Source of the DNA: Caryophanon tenue
GTDB lineage: Bacteria; Bacillota; Bacilli; Bacillales_A; Planococcaceae
Direction: 5' to 3'
NCBI RefSeq assembly: GCF_001700315.1
Contig: NZ_MASJ01000003.1
Location: 124,001-188,000, forward strand
Length of the DNA: 64,000 bases
Under the pieces are notes generated by a model. That model was given only the letters and a program-made list of their open reading frames with translations, ran no database searches and was not told where the DNA came from. The translations under genes were made by a program, and so were the position numbers. Below, piece after piece: positions 17,481 through 24,790 of the stretch (positions are counted from its first letter, which is position 1; every line of letters starts with the position of its first letter).

Positions 17481-17573
17481 CTGCCATACATGAGGTGGAT
17501 GTGTAGGCGCGTGTTGTATATGTCATCTGAAATATATGCTAAAATAATAGGATAACATTTAAAGGAGAAGACA

Positions 17574-18188
17574 ATGAAATTAAGCGATATTCGAACATTA
17601 GTAAAGACGGTACCGATTTTAATTGCCGTCGCATTATATTTAATTTTTGCACCGGATAAAGATGAAGCAACGGTGGTGGTTGAATCGTCTGAAGCGGTAA
17701 TTACGCCTGCATATGCAGAAGAGCAAACAGGAAATACACGCTATGAGGTAACGTATAAGGAAGCAAATGATGGTGATACTTTCTCGGTCGATGTTGACGG
17801 AAAAACGGAACGCATTCGTTTATTAATGGTTGATACACCAGAGATGAATTATAAAGAAGAAAATCCACAACCGTACGCGGAAGAAGCGAAGGCATTTACG
17901 ATTGATTTATTAGAAAATGCACAAAAGATTGAAGTGTTACACGATGTCGGGGACGAACGCGACCACTATGACCGATTATTAGCATATGTTTTTGTTGACG
18001 ATGTGCTGCTACAAGAGCATTTATTAGCGCAAGGTTTTGCGGCTGTTCGTTATGCACATGCTCCAAATAATACGTTAGAGCAAGACTTCTATACGATTCA
18101 AGAAAAAGCTGAAGAGGCAAAATTGAATGTCTGGGCACATGAAGGATATTTCACAAAGCAAGGCTTTAATGCATCGGTTATTGAGTAA
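17574..18188 (+). CDS. secreted or membrane-anchored thermonuclease (SNase family)
   Basis: Ca2+-dependent DNA/RNA endonuclease of the staphylococcal nuclease type. One N-terminal hydrophobic helix (residues about 9-24, VKTVPILIAVALYLIF) may be a signal or anchor. The SNase domain runs from about residue 60: NDGDTFSVDVDG, ERIRLLMVDTPEMNYKEE (Arg35-Glu43 equivalents) and HYDRLLAYVFVDDVLLQEHLLAQGFA (Arg87 equivalent), so all three catalytic residues look present. RBS AAAGGAG. 204 aa. Monocistronic. Confidence 0.92.
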   Translation: MKLSDIRTLVKTVPILIAVALYLIFAPDKDEATVVVESSEAVITPAYAEEQTGNTRYEVTYKEANDGDTFSVDVDGKTERIRLLMVDTPEMNYKEENPQPYAEEAKAFTIDLLENAQKIEVLHDVGDERDHYDRLLAYVFVDDVLLQEHLLAQGFAAVRYAHAPNNTLEQDFYTIQEKAEEAKLNVWAHEGYFTKQGFNASVIE

Positions 18189-18290
18189 GTAAGTGGGTTA
18201 GAATACGGTATATTTCCTATTACAAGCATGTGCTAAAATGGTGCGCGCATGTTGGTGGAGTAGATGAGGAATGAATAAAATAGTCCTACT

Positions 18291-18333
18291 AAAAGCGAGT
18301 GTTTTGCAATTGCAAATAACACTCGCTTTTTTT
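18291..18333 (+). terminator. terminator after the thermonuclease gene
   Basis: AAAAGCGAGTGTT pairs with AACACTCGCTTTT around a loop that itself contains TTGCAATTGCAA, followed by TTT. It lies about 100 bases after the stop codon. Confidence 0.85.
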
Positions 18334-18400
18334 AATGCGTGAAAAAAGATACATCAAAAAGTAAATAGACGATGTGCCAAGCTACACGCAAAAAGACAAT

Positions 18401-18415
18401 TGAGAATCATTTGCA
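18401..18415. promoter_or_regulatory. Fur-type iron box before the NEAT-sortase locus
   Basis: TGAGAATCATTTGCA agrees with the 7-1-7 Fur consensus TGATAATNATTATCA at 11 of 14 defined positions, and the flanks (AATTG...CAATT) extend the dyad symmetry. It lies 56 bases before the NEAT protein start, where iron repression is expected. Confidence 0.7.
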
Positions 18416-18470
18416 ATTATGGCATCATAAAAGATAGAAAGAATAGACGAGGGAATGAGGGTGAATACGC

Positions 18471-19181
18471 ATGTTTAAAAAAATAGCAGTAGCGTTTATC
18501 GCGATGCTCATGATAGTGATTGCAGGTGCATCTCCATCATCTGCAAAATTAGCAGATGGCATTTACACAGTGCCGTACCAAATGAACACGGCTGGCTCAG
18601 TAAATCCATCCATTGCCAATGATTATTTTGTGAAACCAGCAAAATTAATCGTTGAAAAAGGTGTGCATACCGTTGAAGTAACGATTACAAATTCATCATG
18701 GATTACAGAATTAACACCACCAGGCTACAAAAAAATCTCTGAGGATACAACAGCAGATACACGTACATTTCAATTTACAGTAGCAGATACAAGTAAAATT
18801 GTTGAAGTGCCAATGCGCGTTGAAATTCCATCACTAGATTATTATCATTCATACATCGTTGACTTTGATTTAGATGACGCAAAAGCTACAAAAACAGGTG
18901 ATGTTGGTACAGCCACAGCTAATCCGACAGCAACGTCAACAACGAAGCCTACAACATCTATGTCAACAGCGACAGCAGTAGCTGCAGCAAACACAGCGCA
19001 AGCACAGCAAACGAAACCAGCAACAACGACAGCAACGAACGCAACAGTCAATAAGACGCAACAAGCAACAGCAACACAAGTGAAAAATCCACAAACGAGC
19101 GACAATTTACCATATGTAGCAGTAGCATTCCTATTACTTTCTGCTTTTGTTATGGTTCGCTTACGTAAACAAGGAGCGTAA
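18471..19181 (+). CDS. IsdC-like NEAT haem-binding protein, sortase B substrate
   Basis: Cell-wall protein that relays haem. Signal peptide residues 1-25 (ending SPSSAKLA). One NEAT domain spans about 27-140, with the haem-iron YxxxY pattern in SLDYYHSYIVDFD. A Thr/Ala-rich spacer (about 145-205) leads to the sorting signal NPQTSDNLP at residue 206, a membrane segment and RLRKQGA tail. NPQTS fits the NPQTN-type signal of sortase B, encoded two genes downstream. The name IsdC is by domain and signal, not proven orthology. First gene behind the Fur-type box. Confidence 0.9.
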   Translation: MFKKIAVAFIAMLMIVIAGASPSSAKLADGIYTVPYQMNTAGSVNPSIANDYFVKPAKLIVEKGVHTVEVTITNSSWITELTPPGYKKISEDTTADTRTFQFTVADTSKIVEVPMRVEIPSLDYYHSYIVDFDLDDAKATKTGDVGTATANPTATSTTKPTTSMSTATAVAAANTAQAQQTKPATTTATNATVNKTQQATATQVKNPQTSDNLPYVAVAFLLLSAFVMVRLRKQGA

Positions 19182-19184
19182 TTT

Positions 19185-20180
19185 ATGAAGACAACAACAA
19201 TTGCAAAATGGTCAGTAGCGGCTTTTGCATTAACAGCATTTACACCTGTACTTGCAACAGATGTGCAAGCACAAATAGAAGCACAACAAGTGCCCGTTCA
19301 AGTATTTAAAGACGGCACGACAGAACTTTCTCAGATGGCGAACTATACAGAGAAAACAGTATCTGTTTCACCTGCTACAAACGGTTATACAGTCACGATG
19401 ACGTTTAACCAAGGTGGCTTTGTCAATGATTTTGATGTCAACGGTACAGATACGCTTTTAGTGGAACATAATACGGAATCGAATATTAAAAAATATACAT
19501 TCCATGTAGCGGAAGTTCCAACGACCGTAACGGCGGTCGTGGATTTAACGGTAAATGTACCAGGTGTTATTTCGTATGAGAAAGTATACGATGTGCAAAT
19601 TAAAGTGGGCGATAAAGCGATTTCGTTTGAGCCAAAAGAATATCCATTTACCGATATTGAAAATGCGTCACAAAAAGAGGCCATTATCGAGTTATACAAA
19701 GCGGATATTTTTAAAGGCGCAGAGAAATTTAATCCAGCAAATAGCTTAAAGCGTCAGCAATTTGCGTTAATGTTACAACGTGCGTATACATTTACAGACC
19801 CTGTCACAACATCGTTTACGGATATTGGTACATATGCAGAGGAGACACAAATTGCGATTCGTTCACTAAACCATGCAGGTGTGATTAATGGGAAAACAGC
19901 CACAACATTTGCGCCGAATGATGAAGTAACACGTAAGCAAGCAGCGCTAATGATTTATCGCCTACTGAAAAATCAATTTGGCTATGTCGACCAAGTAAGC
20001 AATCCACAAGGGAAGTTTAGTGATGTGACAGGAGAAGAAACACAAGCTGTTGCAGAGTTAAATCATTTAGGCATTATGACAGGATTTGAAGGCAAGTTTA
20101 ATCCAGGCCAAAAGCTAACACGTAACCAAATGGCAAAAGTGTTAAAGCAAACGATTGCGTATACAGATAACGTGAAATAA
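19185..20180 (+). CDS. NEAT-SLH surface haem-binding protein
   Basis: Exported protein that should sit on the S-layer/secondary wall polymer. Signal peptide residues 1-29 (cleavage near VQA-QIE). NEAT domain about 33-150 with YxxxY in VISYEKVYDVQIKV. Then three SLH repeats (about 155-205, 210-262, 275-325), each with the FTDI...A/L...G(I/V)..G start. 331 aa. This NEAT+SLH layout resembles Bacillus anthracis BslK, which takes up haem and hands it to IsdC. Only three bases separate it from the IsdC-like gene, so the two are coupled. Confidence 0.9.
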   Translation: MKTTTIAKWSVAAFALTAFTPVLATDVQAQIEAQQVPVQVFKDGTTELSQMANYTEKTVSVSPATNGYTVTMTFNQGGFVNDFDVNGTDTLLVEHNTESNIKKYTFHVAEVPTTVTAVVDLTVNVPGVISYEKVYDVQIKVGDKAISFEPKEYPFTDIENASQKEAIIELYKADIFKGAEKFNPANSLKRQQFALMLQRAYTFTDPVTTSFTDIGTYAEETQIAIRSLNHAGVINGKTATTFAPNDEVTRKQAALMIYRLLKNQFGYVDQVSNPQGKFSDVTGEETQAVAELNHLGIMTGFEGKFNPGQKLTRNQMAKVLKQTIAYTDNVK

Positions 20181-20184
20181 GATG

Positions 20185-20220
20185 AAAAGGAGATGCCTGA
20201 AATGGGCAACTCCTTTTTTT
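20185..20220 (+). terminator. terminator/attenuator between NEAT-SLH gene and srtB
   Basis: AAGGAG-TGCC and GGGCA-CTCC arms form a hairpin followed by TTTTTTT, four bases past the NEAT-SLH stop. It sits inside the apparent operon, so it may lower srtB output relative to its two substrates. Confidence 0.7.
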
Positions 20221-20243
20221 ACATGAGTGTAGGAGTGAAGAAA

Positions 20244-20990
20244 ATGGCACGACAAATCGCTTTATGGATCAGCATGCTCGTTTTTATCGTCTCGTTTTAT
20301 ATGGTTGGTAATTATATATACAGCTATGTCGAGAATGCGAATGCATTGGCAGAAATTCAAGAAGTGTACGAAGCACCAGTGCAACAGCAAGCAACGACTT
20401 CAGCGACACAACTTATAAATGAGCCAATAATCCGTCCTCAAATTGCAAAGCTACAGCAAATTAATAAAGAGATCGTTGGCTGGATAAGCATTGATGATAC
20501 AAAGCTAAATAATCCGATTTTACAAGCGGACGACAATGATTTTTATTTAACACATAATTATAAAGGGCAACAAAGTCGCGCAGGTAGCATTTTTATGGAT
20601 TACCGAAATGATGTGGCGTTAGAAGACCAGCATACGATTTTATACGGACATGTAATGCGCGATGACCGGATGTTTGGGGCATTGTCGAATTACGCAGATG
20701 AAGCGTATGCAAAGGAGCACCAAGTGATTCATGTTGAAACGATGCACGGTGCATATGAGCTACATGTATTTGCGGCATATGAAACGACGACGCGCTTTTA
20801 TTATTTAGATACAACGTTTGAAGGGAAAGAATATGGCGAGTTTTTACAGGACATTAAAGGTCGCTCACGTATTGATACAGGTGTAACGATGACCGTTGCC
20901 GATAACATGGTCACTTTATCAACATGTACATTATCTGAAGACAATGATGAGCGTTTTGTTGTACATGCAAAAGTAATACCCGTAAAATAA
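20244..20990 (+). CDS. srtB: class B sortase
   Basis: Membrane transpeptidase that cleaves NPQT[N/S]-type signals and links proteins to peptidoglycan. With the ATG at 20244 (GGAG 5' of it) the product is 248 aa: N-terminal anchor (5-25), then the sortase fold with His136 (ILYGHVM), Cys228 (TLSTCTL) and Arg237 (DERFVVHAKV), the full catalytic triad. A longer frame from 20193 overlaps the hairpin and lacks a site. Its substrate is very likely the IsdC-like protein upstream. No haem permease or lipoprotein genes (IsdDEF) lie alongside. Confidence 0.94.
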   Translation: MARQIALWISMLVFIVSFYMVGNYIYSYVENANALAEIQEVYEAPVQQQATTSATQLINEPIIRPQIAKLQQINKEIVGWISIDDTKLNNPILQADDNDFYLTHNYKGQQSRAGSIFMDYRNDVALEDQHTILYGHVMRDDRMFGALSNYADEAYAKEHQVIHVETMHGAYELHVFAAYETTTRFYYLDTTFEGKEYGEFLQDIKGRSRIDTGVTMTVADNMVTLSTCTLSEDNDERFVVHAKVIPVK

Positions 20991-21018
20991 AAGAAATGCA
21001 TCGATGGGTGCATTTTTT
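20991..21018 (+). terminator. terminator of the NEAT-srtB locus
   Basis: AAATGCA pairs with TGCATTT, followed by TTTT, three bases after srtB; a short stem. Confidence 0.6.
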
Positions 21019-21061
21019 ACTACATACATATCTTGAAATCGAGATAAAAGGGGTCAGCTAT

Positions 21062-21694
21062 ATGGATTTTGAACAATTAGTAAAGGCACGTCATTCTGCG
21101 GTCAATTTTGAGCAAGATATCACGATGACAGAACAAGATTTTAAGCAAATTTTTGAGCTCACGAAATTAGCGCCAAGTGCGTATAATTTACAGTTTACGA
21201 ATTATTTAGTTATTACAGATGACGACAAAAAAGAGAAGGTACGCGAATTAAGCTATGGTCAATATAAAATCCATACAGCGAGTGCCGTCGTCATTGTGTT
21301 AGGGGATAAAAACAGTTTAACAGCAGAAGCGGCATCGAAAATTTATAGCCCTCTAAAAATGTTAAACATGATTGACGAAGTAGAATACGATATGACACTA
21401 CAAGCGATTGAAAACTTCCAACAAGGGCTGAAAAATAATGCGCACGGTATTGAATTAGAGCTTGCCCGTAATGTCGGGATTCATGCGATGTTCTTTATGT
21501 TAAGTGCGAAACATTACGGCTTTGATACGTGTCCAATGCATGTTCATAATGTAGAACAACTACGCGAAGAATTCCGTATACCTGCGCATTTAGAACCGGT
21601 TATGATGATAACGGTTGGTAAAAGTGTCGACCGAACACGTCCACGTGGTTATCGTAAGCCGGTAGGAGAATTTGTTCAATTTAATTCATTTTAA
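21062..21694 (+). CDS. nitroreductase-family NAD(P)H oxidoreductase
   Basis: FMN-dependent oxidoreductase of 210 aa (YodC/HBN1-type). ARHSAVNFEQD begins the FMN site, followed by KLAPSAYNLQFTNYLVI and the C-terminal VGKSVDRTRPRGYRKP with the basic FMN-phosphate patch. Start ATG 21062 is preceded by AAAAGGGG; a 22-codon upstream extension overlaps a terminator and is not used. Substrates (nitroaromatics, quinones, nitro drugs) cannot be read from sequence. yceI follows 84 bases later with an inverted repeat between them. Confidence 0.9.
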   Translation: MDFEQLVKARHSAVNFEQDITMTEQDFKQIFELTKLAPSAYNLQFTNYLVITDDDKKEKVRELSYGQYKIHTASAVVIVLGDKNSLTAEAASKIYSPLKMLNMIDEVEYDMTLQAIENFQQGLKNNAHGIELELARNVGIHAMFFMLSAKHYGFDTCPMHVHNVEQLREEFRIPAHLEPVMMITVGKSVDRTRPRGYRKPVGEFVQFNSF

Positions 21695-21732
21695 CGAGGG
21701 AAGAAGGAATTTTACGATATAGCTCGAATACA

Positions 21733-21753
21733 GTAGTGTGTAGATTTCACTAC
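21733..21753. promoter_or_regulatory. inverted repeat upstream of yceI
   Basis: GTAGTG-N9-CACTAC lies 25 bases before the yceI start. Possible operator for a MarR/YodB-like regulator (thiol or quinone stress), but the regulator is not identifiable here. Confidence 0.35.
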
Positions 21754-21778
21754 ATAATTTATTCTAGGAGGAAAACGC

Positions 21779-22306
21779 ATGGCAAACTTTACGTTAGACA
21801 CGGCACATTCGTCAATTCAATTTGAGGTTAAACACATGATGGTTTCGAAAGTAAAAGGTCAATTTGATTCGTATAAAGCAGATGTAACAGCAGAAAACCT
21901 AGAAGACTTAACGACAGCAACATTCCATTTCTCATTTGATGTTGCATCTATTAATACGAAAAATGATGACCGTGACAACCATTTACGTTCAGCAGATTTC
22001 TTTGATGTAGAGCAATATCCAACAATTACATTTAAATCCACCTCGATTACAGGCAGTGGCTCAGATTATGCCGTAACAGGTGACTTAACAATTAAAGATG
22101 TCACAAAGCCAGTCACATTTGAATTAGAGTATAACGGGCATGGGAAAAATCCGTGGGGTGTTGAAGTATATGGCTTTGAAGGCGAAACGAAAATTAATCG
22201 TGAAGACTTCGGTTTAACATGGAACCAAGCACTTGAAACAGGCGGTGTGCTCGTTGGAAAAGATATTAAAATTAAATTAGAATTTGAAATTAATCCAGCG
22301 ACGTAA
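21779..22306 (+). CDS. yceI: YceI family protein (lipocalin-like)
   Basis: 175-aa beta-barrel protein that binds polyprenoid-type lipids in characterised members. No signal peptide, so cytoplasmic, unlike E. coli YceI. Landmarks: MANFTLDTAHSSIQFEVKHMMVSKVKG, DVASINTKNDDRDNHLRSADFFDVEQYPTITFKS and the FEGETKINREDFGLTWN end. TAGGAGG before ATG 21779. Directly after the nitroreductase. Confidence 0.93.
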   Translation: MANFTLDTAHSSIQFEVKHMMVSKVKGQFDSYKADVTAENLEDLTTATFHFSFDVASINTKNDDRDNHLRSADFFDVEQYPTITFKSTSITGSGSDYAVTGDLTIKDVTKPVTFELEYNGHGKNPWGVEVYGFEGETKINREDFGLTWNQALETGGVLVGKDIKIKLEFEINPAT

Positions 22307-22340
22307 AATGTGCTATTTATGTAGTGCGTAACGTATACGA

Positions 22341-22668
22341 AAAGAGATTGGGACAAATCCCTATTTCTAATGAAAATAAGTGGATTAAGATGATAAGAAT
22401 TTGCAGGTGCGTCCCGACACAAGCGGCGACTTCAGCAGGAAAAGCAATGTTTTTCTGCGACGAGGTACCGCAGGAGCATGAGCCTTTAATAGAGGAACAT
22501 CTGCCCAAAACGCCACGTCGTGTGGCAAGGCAGATGTGACAAACATCGTGTGTGCCTCAAGCCATGCCTGCGAAACGCGTCCGCTATGTGGCGTAGCACC
22601 AAAAGCAGAAAAATCTCCTTCAGCAGTTGTCGTTGCTGAAGGAGATTTCTTTTTGTCCTAGTCTCGTT
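22341..22668 (-). repeat. dispersed MITE-like repeat, copy A (longest, inverted)
   Basis: Non-coding element of about 328 bp on the minus strand relative to copies B-D. Its right end carries GGACAAAAAG and a hairpin from CTCCTTCAGCA...TGCTGAAGGAG; its left end carries the other terminal repeat (AAAGAGATTGGGACAAA). The shared core AAGTCGCCGCTTGTGTCGGG and GACGCACC is present in reverse. Copy A has about 100 extra bases in the middle that copies B-D lack. It fills the gap between yceI and the amidase gene; no gene is interrupted. Confidence 0.8.
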
Positions 22669-22697
22669 TTCACGTAATTTGTCGTGTGAGTCAGCAA

Positions 22698-23321
22698 TTA
22701 AATCGCTTCGTAGGCTGTATGAATGTCGGCTTTTAGCTGGAGCCATGCATCTTCATTTTCGACATAATAAAGTGGGCAGAGCTTGCCTGTGACATCGTAG
22801 TGGCGAATGACATTGTCTGACGATAAATTAGCGCTATGTAGCAGCCACGCAGTTAAACGAACAAGCGCGTCATACGAAGCATCTGTAAATTTCCCAGATG
22901 CATCAGGATGCGTCACCTCAATCGAAATCGTGTCGTTATTGCGCCAATTTGTTGCATAGGACATTTCATGAAGTGGCATCGTTTGAATAATTTCGCCATC
23001 TAACCCAATGATGAAATGTGAGCTAACGGTTGTCGTTGGTGTATTAAAATAATCGCGATTTTGTTGTGCAGTCGTTCCAGGATTGCCGACATAGTGAATG
23101 ACAACGTCACGTATAGCAGTGAGTGATTGACCACTGCGCGCAAGTGATGGTGAGGTGATGTACTGCTCATCAATCCAGCTAGGCGCGTCTACTTTTTTTA
23201 ACGAGGCGACTTGTTGACCGGGGAAGATGGTCGTTATGATGGCTTTATTAAATGAAAGAACGATGCATAAAAGCACGAGTAATATGCCGAATAACCAACG
23301 TTTACGAATACGAAATGGCAT
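22698..23321 (-). CDS. N-acetylmuramoyl-L-alanine amidase, family 2 (PGRP-like)
   Basis: Cleaves the lactyl-peptide bond of peptidoglycan. One N-terminal membrane helix (about 10-27) anchors or exports it. The amidase_2 domain begins at RDVVIHYVGNPGTT (first Zn ligand His), then SSHFIIGLDGEIIQ, and IRHYDVTGKLCPLYY with the second His and the Cys zinc ligand. ATG 23321 is better spaced from AAAGG than the ATG at 23330. About 207 aa. No cell-wall binding repeats are attached. It lies beside an unknown membrane protein gene; no obvious operon. Confidence 0.92.
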   Translation of the reverse strand: MPFRIRKRWLFGILLVLLCIVLSFNKAIITTIFPGQQVASLKKVDAPSWIDEQYITSPSLARSGQSLTAIRDVVIHYVGNPGTTAQQNRDYFNTPTTTVSSHFIIGLDGEIIQTMPLHEMSYATNWRNNDTISIEVTHPDASGKFTDASYDALVRLTAWLLHSANLSSDNVIRHYDVTGKLCPLYYVENEDAWLQLKADIHTAYEAI

Positions 23322-23370
23322 AACGCTCATCCTTTCTAGAGTAGTTACTATTTATAATACGTAATTTTAC

Positions 23371-23425
23371 ATAAAAAAACGTCCGTCAACGAGCCGAAAG
23401 AAAATCGGTCTGTAGACGGATGCAA
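23371..23425 (-). terminator. imperfect terminator before the amidase gene
   Basis: Minus-strand CCGTCTACAGACCGAT...TCGGCTCGTTGACGG arms fold imperfectly and are followed by TTTTTTT; ends the upstream hypothetical gene. Confidence 0.55.
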
Positions 23426-23434
23426 AGAAGGCTA

Positions 23435-23896
23435 TCATTGTGCTGTGTACGTATAGCTACTAGCGGCTGTTGGTAGCGATGTAGCTGTTTCATCCCACTG
23501 TTGCAATGCATGTTGTGTGAATGTAACTGTGAGAATGGGTGTTTGTTGTTGCCATTCAATCAATAAGTCAGCAAGTTGTTGCGAGCTATTTACTGCGCTG
23601 ATAATATCGCTTGTTTGCTGCTGTAGTGTTCGTTCATCCGTTGCATTTGCTTCGATAAATAATTCGACTTGGTCACCTGTATCACCTGGTGTTACGGCAA
23701 TATCAATAATTTGTTCTTCACTGACAAATTGTTGAAGCGTGTTATAAATAGCAACCATCGTTTCTGAACCGGGAATATCTGTGTCGATATCTGTTACTTC
23801 CAAGTTTGGCTCATCTTGAATAAGGATGTTACCAATGACGCCAAAAACAGTAATGAGTATTAAAAAAAATAAATAAATTTTTAACGGTTTACGCAT
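23435..23896 (-). CDS. hypothetical membrane-anchored protein
   Basis: 153 aa, no family recognised. A single N-terminal hydrophobic helix (about residues 6-24, KIYLFFLILITVFGVIG) is followed by an extracytoplasmic domain with alternating acidic and Gln-rich segments (DIDTDIPGSETM, QQQTSDIISAVNSSQQ). No Cys in the lipobox position, so it is an anchored or secreted protein, not a lipoprotein. It shares strand with the amidase downstream but is separated by a terminator. Confidence 0.6.
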   Translation of the reverse strand: MRKPLKIYLFFLILITVFGVIGNILIQDEPNLEVTDIDTDIPGSETMVAIYNTLQQFVSEEQIIDIAVTPGDTGDQVELFIEANATDERTLQQQTSDIISAVNSSQQLADLLIEWQQQTPILTVTFTQHALQQWDETATSLPTAASSYTYTAQ

Positions 23897-23951
23897 AAAA
23901 AAACGTCCTTTCCTCTATCGTTATTATAGAGAATTAGACGCGTCGTGACAA

Positions 23952-24590
23952 TTATGTCGTCACGCTAAATTGTGCGCGTGATTCAGCTATTAAACATTGA
24001 ATATATATTTTAGCTTGATCGAGTAATTGATCTTGGAATAAGCGAAGTAACTGTGTAAACTGTTGGATTTCTTTATAAGGTGCGTGTAAATATCCAAGGC
24101 GGTACGACAACATATGCATGCGAATAAATGGTTTTTGCCATGTTTCAAAGGATTTTTCCCAAATGGAGTTGCCGGATTGTTGAATAATCAGGGCATACAA
24201 GTCAGTAAGGCTGTGTAAATACTCATAATAGCGCTGTTGTTCGCTCATAAATTTAAGTCGTTCTAATTGTACATCGTATTGCTGTACAAAAAGGGGAGCT
24301 GGTAAACGCATCGACATGAGGGAAAGTTCGAGCAAATGAAACATGTATTCACAAAGTTGTACACATTCTTCTGGATGATAGCCAATGACTAACTTACTTT
24401 GATGCCGGTTATTGGATAAAAAGCCTTGCTGCTGTAGCGCCTGCATCGCACGACGAATCGGATTACGACCAATTTGAAGCTCTTTACTTAACGCGTAATC
24501 TGAAATGGGTTCATTGGGCAAATAAAAGCCGCGCATAAAGCGGTCTTCTAACAGTGTATATACTTCGCTGTACAGTTGATCCTTTGACAT
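23952..24590 (-). CDS. GntR-family transcriptional regulator
   Basis: 212 aa with an N-terminal winged helix-turn-helix (SEVYTLLEDRFMRGFYLPNEP, ALSKELQIGRNPIRRAMQALQQQGFL) and a mostly helical effector domain (FadR/FCD-like). The start of the C-terminal domain lacks the usual metal-binding acidic/His pattern in an obvious form, so the ligand is unclear. It is divergent from the aldehyde dehydrogenase gene by 200 bases and likely regulates it or itself. Confidence 0.85.
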   Translation of the reverse strand: MSKDQLYSEVYTLLEDRFMRGFYLPNEPISDYALSKELQIGRNPIRRAMQALQQQGFLSNNRHQSKLVIGYHPEECVQLCEYMFHLLELSLMSMRLPAPLFVQQYDVQLERLKFMSEQQRYYEYLHSLTDLYALIIQQSGNSIWEKSFETWQKPFIRMHMLSYRLGYLHAPYKEIQQFTQLLRLFQDQLLDQAKIYIQCLIAESRAQFSVTT

Positions 24591-24729
24591 AGTACTCTCC
24601 TTTTTTCTTCTAGCATATCGAATTTTGAAAGCATTTTGAGTGAAATCACAATGGTTTTACATCCCCTTAATAAATCTTTACAAAGTCGTCATTTTTTCTG
24701 AACGATTCATCAGAATAGAGGGCTTGTTT

Positions 24730-24759
24730 TTGCAATTTTCGTTATTTATCCGTCATAAT
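24730..24759 (+). promoter_or_regulatory. promoter of the aldehyde dehydrogenase gene
   Basis: TTGCAA (24730-24735) and CATAAT (24754-24759), spacer 18 bases, 31 bases before the start codon. Confidence 0.5.
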
Positions 24760-24790
24760 AAGAGAAAAGTGATGATAGGAGAGAATTTAC

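Noticed and set aside
22324-22539. ORFs of 60-86 codons within repeat copy A
   Set aside because: The frames lie inside the repeat, differ among copies, and have no RBS; the repeat is best read as non-coding.
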